34,942 bases of DNA from Nostocales cyanobacterium (GTDB lineage: Bacteria; Cyanobacteriota; Cyanobacteriia; Cyanobacteriales; Nostocaceae), in contig RDXV01000035.1 of the NCBI GenBank assembly GCA_004292695.1, positions 1-34,942 of the forward strand. Direction: 5' to 3'. Every line of letters starts with the position of its first letter. The first letter of the stretch is position 1. Shown piece by piece: positions 8,130-16,605 of the stretch. The notes below the pieces were generated by a model that did not search any database, was not told the origin of the DNA, and worked only from the letters and a program-made list of their open reading frames with translations. The position numbers and the translations under genes are program-made.

Positions 8130-9773
8130 ATGAATACCGCTGAATTATTAGTACAGTGTTTAGAAAACGAAGGTGTAGAATACGTTTTTGGTTTACCTGG
8201 AGAAGAAAACTTACACGTTTTAGAAGCATTAAAAACATCATCCATCCAATTTATTACCACTCGCCATGAACAGGGTGCAGCATTTATGGCCGATGTTTAT
8301 GGAAGGTTAACCGGAAAAGCTGGTGTCTGTCTTTCAACCCTTGGACCAGGGGCGACAAACTTAATGACCGGTGTAGCAGATGCTAACTTAGATGGTGCGC
8401 CCTTAGTGGCAATTACCGGGCAAGTGGGAACAGATAGAATGCACATTGAATCCCATCAATATTTAGATTTAGTGGCTATGTTTGCCCCGGTTACTAAGTG
8501 GAATAAACAGATAGTTAGACCAAGTATTACACCCGAAGTTGTGAGAAAAGCATTTAAAAGATCGCAAACAGAAAAACCTGGCGCGGTTCATATTGACTTG
8601 CCAGAAAATATCGCCGCCATGCCCGTAGAAGGTAAACCATTAAATAAAGATAGTAGCCAAAAAACCTATGCTTCATTTGCTAGTATTCGCGCTGCTGCTG
8701 CGGTTATTTCCCAAGCAGTTAACCCCATAATATTAGTTGGTAACGGAGCAATTCGCGCCCAAGCTAGTGATGCAGTCACTCAATTTGCTACCCAATTAAA
8801 TATTCCCGTTGTTAACACTTTCATGGGTAAAGGTGTGATTCCCTATACTCATCCTTTAGCTTTATGGTCTGTGGGTTTACAACAAAGAGATTTTATCACC
8901 TGCGGTTTTGATAATACCGATTTAGTCATTGCCATTGGTTATGATTTAATTGAATTTTCACCTAAAAAATGGAATCCAGAAGGTAACATTCCCATTGTTC
9001 ATATAGCAGCAACCTCCGCAGAAATTGACAGTAGTTATATACCCAAAGTGGAAGTAGTTGGCGATATTTCTGATTCTGTGAACGAAATTTTAAAAGTAGC
9101 AGATAGACAGGGTAAACCTAATCCCTACGCTATTAGTTTACGGGCAAATATTCGCGCCGATTACGAAAAATACGCTAATGATGATGGCTTTCCTATTAAA
9201 CCCCAAAAATTAATTTATGATTTGCGTCAGGTAATGGGACCAGATGATATTGTAATTTCTGATGTCGGCGCACATAAAATGTGGATGGCTAGACATTATC
9301 ATTGTCATAGTCCGAATACTTGCATTATTTCTAACGGTTTCGCTGCTATGGGAATTGCTATTCCTGGTGCTTTAGCAGCTAAATTAGTCTATCCAAATCG
9401 TAAAGTTGTCGCTGTTACTGGTGATGGTGGTTTTATGATGAACTGTCAAGAATTAGAAACAGCTTTGCGGGTAGGTACTGCTTTTGTCACCTTGATTTTT
9501 AATGATGGTGGCTATGGTTTAATTGAGTGGAAACAGGAAAATCAATTTGGTAAAGGTAATTCTTCGTTTGTCCATTTTGGTAATCCTGATTTTGTCAAAT
9601 TTGCAGAAAGTATGGGTTTAAAAGGTTATCGTGTGGAGTCAGCAACGGATTTAATTCCTGTTCTTAAAGAAGCATTAATGCAAAATGTACCTGCGGTGAT
9701 AGACTGTCAAGTTGATTATCGTGAAAATCGTCGTTTTACTCAAAAAGCAGGTGAGTTGAGTTGTGATATTTAG
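8130..9773 (+). CDS. ThDP-dependent 2-oxoglutarate decarboxylase (acetolactate-synthase-like)
   Basis: A 547-residue thiamine-diphosphate enzyme that by sequence alone would often be labelled acetolactate synthase large subunit. Motifs: FGLPGEEN, catalytic Glu in TTRHEQGA (E47), LGPGATNLMTGVADANLDGAPLVAI and the Mg-ThDP motif from TGDGGF (about 431) to IFNDGGYGLIEW (about 460). Reasons for preferring 2-oxoglutarate decarboxylase: the gene directly follows SSADH, and this ALS-like/SSADH pair is the one shown biochemically in Synechococcus sp. PCC 7002 to complete the TCA cycle. No FAD-binding or small-subunit gene evidence points to branched-chain synthesis here. Confident on the family, moderately confident on the substrate. 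Confidence 0.85.
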   Translation: MNTAELLVQCLENEGVEYVFGLPGEENLHVLEALKTSSIQFITTRHEQGAAFMADVYGRLTGKAGVCLSTLGPGATNLMTGVADANLDGAPLVAITGQVGTDRMHIESHQYLDLVAMFAPVTKWNKQIVRPSITPEVVRKAFKRSQTEKPGAVHIDLPENIAAMPVEGKPLNKDSSQKTYASFASIRAAAAVISQAVNPIILVGNGAIRAQASDAVTQFATQLNIPVVNTFMGKGVIPYTHPLALWSVGLQQRDFITCGFDNTDLVIAIGYDLIEFSPKKWNPEGNIPIVHIAATSAEIDSSYIPKVEVVGDISDSVNEILKVADRQGKPNPYAISLRANIRADYEKYANDDGFPIKPQKLIYDLRQVMGPDDIVISDVGAHKMWMARHYHCHSPNTCIISNGFAAMGIAIPGALAAKLVYPNRKVVAVTGDGGFMMNCQELETALRVGTAFVTLIFNDGGYGLIEWKQENQFGKGNSSFVHFGNPDFVKFAESMGLKGYRVESATDLIPVLKEALMQNVPAVIDCQVDYRENRRFTQKAGELSCDI

Positions 9774-9805
9774 CATCATTATTTAGCTATTTTTTTAATC
9801 ACCAG

Positions 9806-9866
9806 ATCCCCGACTTCTGCAATTAATTGATTATTTATTAACAAGATGATCAAAGAAGTCGGGGAT
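9806..9866. terminator. Dispersed stem-loop element copy 2, probable bidirectional terminator
   Basis: A perfect 13-bp inverted repeat (ATCCCCGACTTCT at 9806-9818 and AGAAGTCGGGGAT at 9854-9866) with a 35-nt loop. It lies between the convergent decarboxylase and PCP_red-like genes, and a run of seven T precedes it at 9791. It is closely similar to 1408-1465. Confidence 0.55.
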
Positions 9867-9885
9867 ATTAATATCTAGACAACCC

Positions 9886-10065
9886 CTAATTATGATTTTT
9901 ATTAAATAGCTGTTTAGCTTGATCATAAACTTGAATATCAATCAAAGCTATACCATTTTCTTGAGCATAGTTTTCTATTTTTTTCCGTGCGAAAGGACGT
10001 ACAAAAAAAGGAATTTCCTTTACTTTTGCTTCTGCTTCCGTAGTCCATTTAATTTGTTCACTCAT
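9886..10065 (-). CDS. Small PCP_red-domain protein (59 aa)
   Basis: This short gene starts at ATG 10063-10065 and encodes 59 residues, beginning MSEQIKWTTEAEAKVKEIPF. The pattern W-x2-EAE-x3-EIPFFVRPFARKKIE-x-YA-x-E-G-x-ALID is that of the PCP_red domain, found as the C-terminal part of the light-independent protochlorophyllide reductase subunit ChlB and as stand-alone small proteins in cyanobacteria. A single domain this small is unlikely to be catalytic; a role as helper or interaction module is inference. It is isolated between two intergenic regions, on the same strand as the secreted protein gene upstream, and ends 20 bp before a strong stem-loop. Confidence 0.75.
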   Translation of the reverse strand: MSEQIKWTTEAEAKVKEIPFFVRPFARKKIENYAQENGIALIDIQVYDQAKQLFNKNHN

Positions 10066-10208
10066 AAATATTTCGGCTTTAATTTACAGGTTTAGTGTTA
10101 ATGGTAAAGACTTTGATTTACATTATCTTTTACGCCCAAAATAATTATAAATCAAAATCTTAGTTAAATAAAAGGTTGTCATTTTACATTTCTGCAAATG
10201 AGAAAGGT

Positions 10209-10655
10209 TTATTGATTAGAAACTGTTAAACTACAAACCCGCTGTAACAGTTCCATACTAGCAACACTTTTGATATCAACCCGAAAATATTGAGGCCAAT
10301 TGTCTGCTATAGAAGTATAAGTTTTCCAGTATGGTTTATCAGTTAAATTTCCAGCATTACAAGATTTGGTGTAGGCAATTCTTTTCCTATTATTAACCCT
10401 ATATTCAAACACCACAACTGTCATTTTCGGAAATCTGTCATCATTATTATAAAACCCATCTGTATTGTTGATAGTATCATCCACCAACATAGTCTCAAAT
10501 CTAATACTTTTTTCATTTAATTTTAGTTGTTCACCGCTATTATTTTTACCAAAATCTACCCATAATTCTGGTTTTTTTTCAGCAATGACAGGTGTGGAAA
10601 ATATAGAGAGAGAAAAAATAGCGATTGCGGCTGTGAATTTTGTAATTTTTATCAT
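10209..10655 (-). CDS. Small secreted hypothetical protein (surface-adhesin E-like)
   Basis: A 148-residue protein with an evident Sec signal peptide (basic MIKITK, then a hydrophobic stretch ending near TPVIAEKKPE, about residue 25). The mature part, about 120 residues, reads as beta-rich: ELWVDFGKNNSGEQLKLNEKS, VFEYRVNNRKRIAYTKSCN and a C-terminal SMELLQRVCSLTVSNQ. Two cysteines (in KSCN and RVCSL) could form a disulphide. The pattern of a short WVDF strand, a conserved Y..S.C and a final C near the end resembles small surface-adhesin E-type proteins, but this is a weak match. Function unknown. It lies downstream of thiC but beyond a terminator. Confidence 0.7.
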   Translation of the reverse strand: MIKITKFTAAIAIFSLSIFSTPVIAEKKPELWVDFGKNNSGEQLKLNEKSIRFETMLVDDTINNTDGFYNNDDRFPKMTVVVFEYRVNNRKRIAYTKSCNAGNLTDKPYWKTYTSIADNWPQYFRVDIKSVASMELLQRVCSLTVSNQ

Positions 10656-10744
10656 TTTTTGTTACCCAATATATACAGGAAATTACTTAATTTCAATATA
10701 ATATCAGGTACATATTTTTTGTCAATTTTTCATCAATTTATTGC

Positions 10745-10775
10745 AGATCCCCGATTTTTTGAATACCGGGGATCT
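10745..10775 (-). terminator. thiC transcription terminator
   Basis: A perfect 9-bp inverted repeat (AGATCCCCG at 10745-10753, CGGGGATCT at 10767-10775), 13-nt loop, 13 bp beyond the thiC stop. On the minus strand it is followed by TGCAATAAATTG rather than a pure U-run. The ATCCCCGA arm resembles the outer arm of the 9806-9866 element. Confidence 0.65.
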
Positions 10776-10787
10776 AGATAATGTCTG

Positions 10788-12262
<1,475 letters not shown>

Positions 12263-12372
12263 TTCAGATTTTAGCATTTTGTTGATTAACAGGAGTAGGG
12301 GAGCTATAAATTCTTGGAGTGTATGTCCGTTATAATAGTTATGTAGTGAAATAATAGAGGCAACGCTAAAAA

Positions 12373-13500
12373 ATGAACATTACTGAAACAAGTAGTGAAA
12401 ATTATGTTTTAGACAATATTACAGAGGAGGAAAATAAAGTTGGAACTTCAGAAAATGTAGAGGAATACGAAGAAGAGAATATTCCTTTTAAATATTCTAT
12501 TACTAGCTATGGGGCAGATTATCCAGTTGATAGCATTGTGAAACGACTAGAAAATGGCAGTATATATATTCCCTCATTACAGCGCCGTTATGTTTGGAAA
12601 TTAGAGCAAGCTTCACGATTTATCGAATCTCTTTTAATTGGACTACCAGTTCCAGGAATATTTCTTTCCAAGGAAAAAGAAACTGGAAAATTATTAGTAA
12701 TAGATGGACAGCAAAGACTGAGGACACTTCAATATTTTTATAGTAGTATTTTTCAACCAAGTGGTAAAAAATTTGCTCTCAAAGATGTCCAGGAGCAATT
12801 TCAAGGATGTACTTATGATTCTCTGGAAGAAGATGATCGTCGTCGGTTAGATGATTCTATTATTCACGCAACAGTAGTAACTCAAGATGAACCTTCTGAA
12901 GATGATAGTAGTATTTATCATATTTTCAAAAGACTGAATACAGGAGGTACTACATTAAAAGCACAAGAAATTCGTTCATCCATTTATCATGGTGAATTTA
13001 ATGATTTATTAAAACAAATGAATGATCATCCTGCATGGAGAGATGTATATGGCAAAAGTGATAAAAATATGCGGGATGAAGAAATGATTCTCAGGTTTAT
13101 TGCACTTTATTTTCAATCTGATGATTATAAAAAGCCAATGACAGAGTTTCTGAATAAATTTATGGGTAAAAATAGGCATCTTCAGATTTATTCAGGAGAA
13201 CAGATTAAAAATAAATTTGAACTCACCATTCAAACTATTTATAATGCTCTTGGTAATAAAGCTTTTAAACCGAAAAGAAGTTTAAATGCTGCTGTATTTG
13301 ATGCAGTAATGGTAGGTATTGCCCGTCGTTTAGATCAGGGTTCTGTTAAAGATGTAACTGCACTAGCATCTCAGTATCAATCACTGTTAGCTAAAGATGA
13401 TTTTCAAGCAGTGACAATTAATACTGCTCGTACTTCTGAAGAAGGAATTATTAAAGAAAGAATTAAATTGGCAACTGAGGCTTTTGCTGAAATAGAATGA
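12373..13500 (+). CDS. DUF262 (GmrSD N-terminal/ParB-like) protein
   Basis: A 375-residue protein with an acidic N-terminal tail (about 1-35) and a DUF262 domain: IPSLQRRYVWKLEQASRFIESLLIGLPVPGIFL (about 65-100), the signature IDGQQRLRTL with DGQQR at 111-115, and FKRLNTGGTTLKAQEIRSSIYHGEFNDLL. In GmrSD restriction enzymes this module binds and hydrolyses nucleotides, and is followed by a DUF1524 HNH nuclease; that nuclease part is absent here. The stop codon overlaps the start of a HEPN gene by four bases (ATGA, 13497-13500), so the two are translationally coupled. TTATAAT at 12331-12337 may be the -10 box. Probably a sensor or regulatory partner in a defence or toxin-antitoxin-type pair (inference). 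Confidence 0.85.
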   Translation: MNITETSSENYVLDNITEEENKVGTSENVEEYEEENIPFKYSITSYGADYPVDSIVKRLENGSIYIPSLQRRYVWKLEQASRFIESLLIGLPVPGIFLSKEKETGKLLVIDGQQRLRTLQYFYSSIFQPSGKKFALKDVQEQFQGCTYDSLEEDDRRRLDDSIIHATVVTQDEPSEDDSSIYHIFKRLNTGGTTLKAQEIRSSIYHGEFNDLLKQMNDHPAWRDVYGKSDKNMRDEEMILRFIALYFQSDDYKKPMTEFLNKFMGKNRHLQIYSGEQIKNKFELTIQTIYNALGNKAFKPKRSLNAAVFDAVMVGIARRLDQGSVKDVTALASQYQSLLAKDDFQAVTINTARTSEEGIIKERIKLATEAFAEIE

Positions 13501-13964
13501 AGAATACTGAGGTGATCAGAGCTAAACAAAAACTTGATAATGTATTTGCTAAAGTTGCTCAACTACCACCAGATGATATTGAGTTACAAGCTCATTGGGC
13601 AAGGTATTTATGTATATTAGTTTCTGGTTTTTTAGAAACTTCTGTGCGGGCAATATATAGTGAGTATGCAACAAAAGTTTCTAATAGCAATGTAGCTAAC
13701 TTTGTGAAGCGTAAATTAGAGGATTTACAAAACCCGAAAATGGAGAAAATTCTTCAGTTAACAGGTGCATTTAACTCAGAATGGGAATCTAATTTAAGAA
13801 TAGCTACTGAAGGTGAACTCAAGGATGCAATTAATAGTATTGTTGCTAATAGAAACAATATTGCACATGGGCAGGATGTGGGTATTACCTATGCAAGAAT
13901 CAAGGAATACTATGAAAAAGCTGTTAAGGTGATTAACATAATTGAAAATCAATGTAATCTTTAA
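13497..13964 (+). CDS. HEPN-domain protein, predicted RNase partner of DUF262
   Basis: A 155-residue, mostly helical protein. The motif RNNIAHG (R119-x4-H124) in the third helix is the R-x4-6-H catalytic signature of HEPN RNases, as in many toxins. An N-terminal helix, HWARYLCILVSGFLETSVRAIYSEYA, and the KRKLEDLQNP region resemble the RiboL-PSP / MAE_28990-like HEPN families first named from cyanobacteria; the exact subfamily was not determined. It overlaps the DUF262 gene and has no other partner, and the next gene is on the opposite strand. No signal or membrane segment. Predicted to cleave RNA when released or activated (inference). Confidence 0.75.
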   Translation: MKNTEVIRAKQKLDNVFAKVAQLPPDDIELQAHWARYLCILVSGFLETSVRAIYSEYATKVSNSNVANFVKRKLEDLQNPKMEKILQLTGAFNSEWESNLRIATEGELKDAINSIVANRNNIAHGQDVGITYARIKEYYEKAVKVINIIENQCNL

Positions 13965-14046
13965 GTTAATTAGGGGGTTCTGAACAATTAGTGATCGCTC
14001 TTTTTTCCTATTCTTCAATAAAATGCGATCGCCCTGTTTTCACCCT

Positions 14047-14835
14047 TTAAACCTCATCCGGGTTAACCCCCAACTCCCGCAACCGTTCCGCTAAACGTGC
14101 GGCTTTTTGCTGTTCCTGTTCCAACTGAGATGTTAACTGCTGGGTTTCCGTAGTTAACTGTATACATTTCTCCCCACTATGTAACAACAAATTCCCCTGT
14201 AAATCCCACCAACGTAACCAGGGAGCTTGCATATTATTATACATTCCTTCCCAAATTCCCAACTCTACACCTAACGGTAAAATTGGATAATGTCCTCTTT
14301 CATTAGCTGGTAATAATTCATAACGTCCATTCACTAAATAATACACTTCTACACTGGCTTTCTGGACTTCGTAAATACCATAAAAGGGTACTCTAATTGC
14401 TTGTTCATATACCCAGAATTTACCGTTAAACGGTGTTTTATCCCTTTCTTCTGAACCATCCCCAGATACAAATTCTAAAACTATCAAAGGTGCTATATAT
14501 TCCTGCCACAATACGTAGGAACGGCGGAATTTACCATTTAACATGGGTGGTACATTGGCTACATAAAACCAATCTGGTGCTTCCGCACCTTTTTCTAAGG
14601 GTTCGGTTAAACGCCAATAAATACCGCAGTCTTGACCGATCGCATATTGTCCATCAGGATGTATTTTTTGCAAGGTGCTATTGATGGAGTCTGTTAGTAA
14701 GATGCTTTGGGGATGTTCTTGAAAATTTTGACCTACGGTACGCTTCGCTAACACAAATGTTCCATCCGACTCTGGTAACTCGGTGTGGTCGGGAAGATGG
14801 GTAATATCTATGTCAGCAGGTTTAGCAAGAGTCAT
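14047..14835 (-). CDS. Uma2-family (DUF820) PD-(D/E)XK endonuclease-like protein
   Basis: A 262-residue member of the Uma2 family, greatly expanded in cyanobacteria. The core includes APLIVLEFVSGDGSEERD, where Glu and Asp fit the PD-(D/E)XK acidic positions, followed by KFWVYEQAIRVPFYGIYEVQKASVEVYYL. Residues about 225-262 form a Gln/Glu-rich coiled coil ending RLAERLRELGVNPDEV, a frequent C-terminal tail of this family. DNA cleavage has not been shown for most members, and their role is unsettled. It ends 82 bp from the HEPN gene in convergent orientation, with a HIP1 site between them. Confidence 0.88.
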   Translation of the reverse strand: MTLAKPADIDITHLPDHTELPESDGTFVLAKRTVGQNFQEHPQSILLTDSINSTLQKIHPDGQYAIGQDCGIYWRLTEPLEKGAEAPDWFYVANVPPMLNGKFRRSYVLWQEYIAPLIVLEFVSGDGSEERDKTPFNGKFWVYEQAIRVPFYGIYEVQKASVEVYYLVNGRYELLPANERGHYPILPLGVELGIWEGMYNNMQAPWLRWWDLQGNLLLHSGEKCIQLTTETQQLTSQLEQEQQKAARLAERLRELGVNPDEV

Positions 14836-15020
14836 ATAACTAGAATTTGGTTTAAAGACTCAATCCCATTTATTCTATTATGTCATGCTGGGCGATCGCC
14901 TGAAACAAACCTCTCTCACACCACCTTTCTCTATCCCAGTACCGACATTTCCCCTCAGTGCGATCACAAATGTCATAATTACGGGAAACTGAAGGTAGGT
15001 TTTTTAGAAAGGAGAACTCT

Positions 15021-15374
15021 ATGGCCTGGACAAAAGTTTTAGAAGCAAGCGCTCTATCCTCTGGTGGTAGAGAAGTGGTAAAAGTAGGAAACAGGAAAAT
15101 TTTGGTGTTAAACCACGAAAATCAGCTTTATGCGGTGGAAAATAACTGTCCCCACATGAAAATACCCTTAAAATCTGGCAAAATCCAAGATGGGGCGATT
15201 GTTTGCGCTTTACACCGTAGCGCTTTTGACCTACAAACTGGTGAGGTAAAGGCCTGGTGTACTTTTCCCCCTGTGGTTGGTAATTTGTTGGGTAAGGTTT
15301 CCAAAGAGAAAGCATTACCTGTATTCCCTGTACGTGTGGAAAATGGCAGTATTTTAGTTGATGTGCCAGAGTAA
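15021..15374 (+). CDS. Rieske [2Fe-2S] ferredoxin-like protein
   Basis: A 117-residue soluble Rieske protein. Cluster ligands are C43-P-H45 and C62-A-L-H65, separated by 16 residues, matching C-x-H-x(15-17)-C-x2-H. There is no membrane anchor, no disulphide cysteines between the ligands (unlike the cytochrome b6f PetC) and no oxygenase domain, so it resembles dioxygenase-type ferredoxins or NirD-like proteins. It most likely carries electrons for an oxygenase encoded elsewhere. A strong ribosome binding site (AAAGGAGA) stands 5-8 bases before the ATG. Isolated, and flanked downstream by an inverted-repeat element. Confidence 0.92.
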   Translation: MAWTKVLEASALSSGGREVVKVGNRKILVLNHENQLYAVENNCPHMKIPLKSGKIQDGAIVCALHRSAFDLQTGEVKAWCTFPPVVGNLLGKVSKEKALPVFPVRVENGSILVDVPE

Positions 15375-15399
15375 TTATTAAATTCTCAAATCTACATTT

Positions 15400-15615
15400 T
15401 CTGAATCATGATTTACGGGATTTAAAGATTGACAAGCAGAATTCAGGAGTCAGAAGGGGCGAACGGCCGTTCGCCCGTACATAAGTAAAACTAGCTTGGT
15501 GTCTAGGTTTCAATTTGAATTCTGTACCTGATTGACCTGCAATCTGCTGTACCTATACAAGATAACTAAACTCATCATCCTGTAAATCCTTATATCCTGT
15601 AAATCCTGATTCAGA
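15400..15615. repeat. Inverted-repeat element, 35-bp ends
   Basis: The 35-bp ends (15400-15434 and 15581-15615) are inverted copies matching at 30 of 35 positions, starting TCTGAATCA and containing GATTTAC. The interior contains a perfect palindrome (15457-15476). The element fills the gap between the convergent Rieske and DUF2887 genes. No transposase lies inside, so it is MITE-like or a large terminator-type hairpin. Confidence 0.65.
15457..15476. terminator. Perfect 20-bp palindrome, candidate bidirectional terminator
   Basis: GGGCGAACGGCCGTTCGCCC is a perfect GC-rich palindrome in otherwise AT-rich DNA, between the convergent Rieske and DUF2887 genes. As RNA it could fold with a small loop. 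No U-run follows on either side, so termination is only a suggestion; it may instead be a dispersed REP-like sequence. Confidence 0.5.
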
Positions 15616-15620
15616 CATAA

Positions 15621-16517
15621 TTAATTTTTCACCTCTGTTAACCAATTTTCTAAATCAGCTAAACTGGTAAAATCTAACAATGCTTCGCTCAAATCTTCCA
15701 ATACAGGTAACGGTAACTGGGAAATTTGGCTATGTATTTCTGGTGATAGTTCTCCAAATCTTTTCTTTAACAATTTAGTGACTAAATTAATAGTTGCTTG
15801 TTCAATTCCTTGTTCAATTCCTTGTTCAATTCCTTGTTCAATTCCTTGTTTTTTTGCTTCTTCTTTAATATCCTGATAGAGTCGTGTTTCTTCAAATGTA
15901 ATTCCTAACATAGCTTCAGCCTCTCTACGGGTTAAATTTTCAAATTTGTAAGCGATGATAGTTGTGATCATCTCTATTATGACTTGACTGGATGATGTTG
16001 GTATTTCTTGTTCAGTTCTGGTTAATAAATACCTAGCTTCCTGTGGTGCTTGACTTTTGTCTAAGGTAGTTAGTACCATCAAGGCTACCCATATAGGTAG
16101 TTGACGAATATCCCCCAGTTCATCTAAATAGATGCGATGGAATTGATCTCCATTCAATAATGAGCGATGGGGATAAATGTTACTTTGTTCTACATTCCGA
16201 GATGGGTAAATTATAACAATTTGCCAATCACTAAACCTCTCACTGTTGCGGTAAAAATAAAGTGCAGATTCAGCAAATACCCGTTCATACAGAAATTCAT
16301 CTTTTTGAAACTGGATTTCACAGAAATAAATAATCCCTCGTTTTCCTTGAGGTGGTAAAAATACACCATCAATTTCAAATTTAGGTTCTTTGACTGCTAC
16401 AGAATCAAAGCGATAATCCTCTGCATTAACAGGGGGATTTTCTAACAGTTGAAATATTAGCGATGGTTGTTGTTGAAAAAGTTTATAAAAAATTGAATCT
16501 CGGCGCATTAATTTCAT
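15621..16517 (-). CDS. DUF2887/Rpn-type PD-(D/E)XK nuclease-transposase family protein
   Basis: A 298-residue protein of the Rpn/DUF2887 group. The N-terminal RRDSIFYKLFQQQPSLIFQLL is the family signature, followed by the nuclease core with FEIDGVFLPP (Asp) and IIYFCEIQFQKDE (E-x-Q). Members related to Rpn stimulate RecA-independent recombination in E. coli; the function in cyanobacteria is unproven. Met4 (16508) is an alternative start and fits the usual N-terminus better. Near residue 225-241 an in-frame 12-bp repeat encodes four QGIE-type units within a coiled-coil-like linker. The gene is divergent from the serine hydrolase, with a perfect palindrome between them. Confidence 0.88.
   Translation of the reverse strand: MKLMRRDSIFYKLFQQQPSLIFQLLENPPVNAEDYRFDSVAVKEPKFEIDGVFLPPQGKRGIIYFCEIQFQKDEFLYERVFAESALYFYRNSERFSDWQIVIIYPSRNVEQSNIYPHRSLLNGDQFHRIYLDELGDIRQLPIWVALMVLTTLDKSQAPQEARYLLTRTEQEIPTSSSQVIIEMITTIIAYKFENLTRREAEAMLGITFEETRLYQDIKEEAKKQGIEQGIEQGIEQGIEQATINLVTKLLKKRFGELSPEIHSQISQLPLPVLEDLSEALLDFTSLADLENWLTEVKN
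15797..15844. repeat. In-frame 12-bp tandem repeat x4 inside the DUF2887 gene
   Basis: Four exact copies of CTTGTTCAATTC (plus strand), coding for (EQGI)-type tetrapeptides on the minus strand. Gain or loss of a unit keeps the reading frame. Confidence 0.95.
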
Positions 16518-16540
16518 CTTGGTATTTTATAGATTTTATA

Positions 16541-16556
16541 ATACCATTAATGGTAT
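16541..16556. promoter_or_regulatory. Perfect 16-bp palindrome, candidate operator
   Basis: ATACCATTAATGGTAT is a perfect palindrome in the 88-bp gap between the divergent DUF2887 (start 16517) and serine hydrolase (start 16606) genes, so one dimeric regulator could control both. No matching regulator gene was identified nearby. Confidence 0.45.
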
Positions 16557-16605
16557 GATAGTTATGAAAATTTAAAATTTTGATATTATCAGGAATTATT
16601 GACAA

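Noticed and set aside
12373-13500. Complete GmrSD type IV restriction enzyme
   Set aside because: No DUF1524 HNH domain is fused or adjacent; only the DUF262 half is present, followed by a HEPN gene.
15019-15315. 98-residue minus-strand frame
   Set aside because: Antisense to the Rieske gene, which has its cluster ligands and a strong ribosome binding site.
15797-15844. CRISPR-like direct repeat
   Set aside because: The 12-bp units are contiguous with no spacers and lie in a coding frame.
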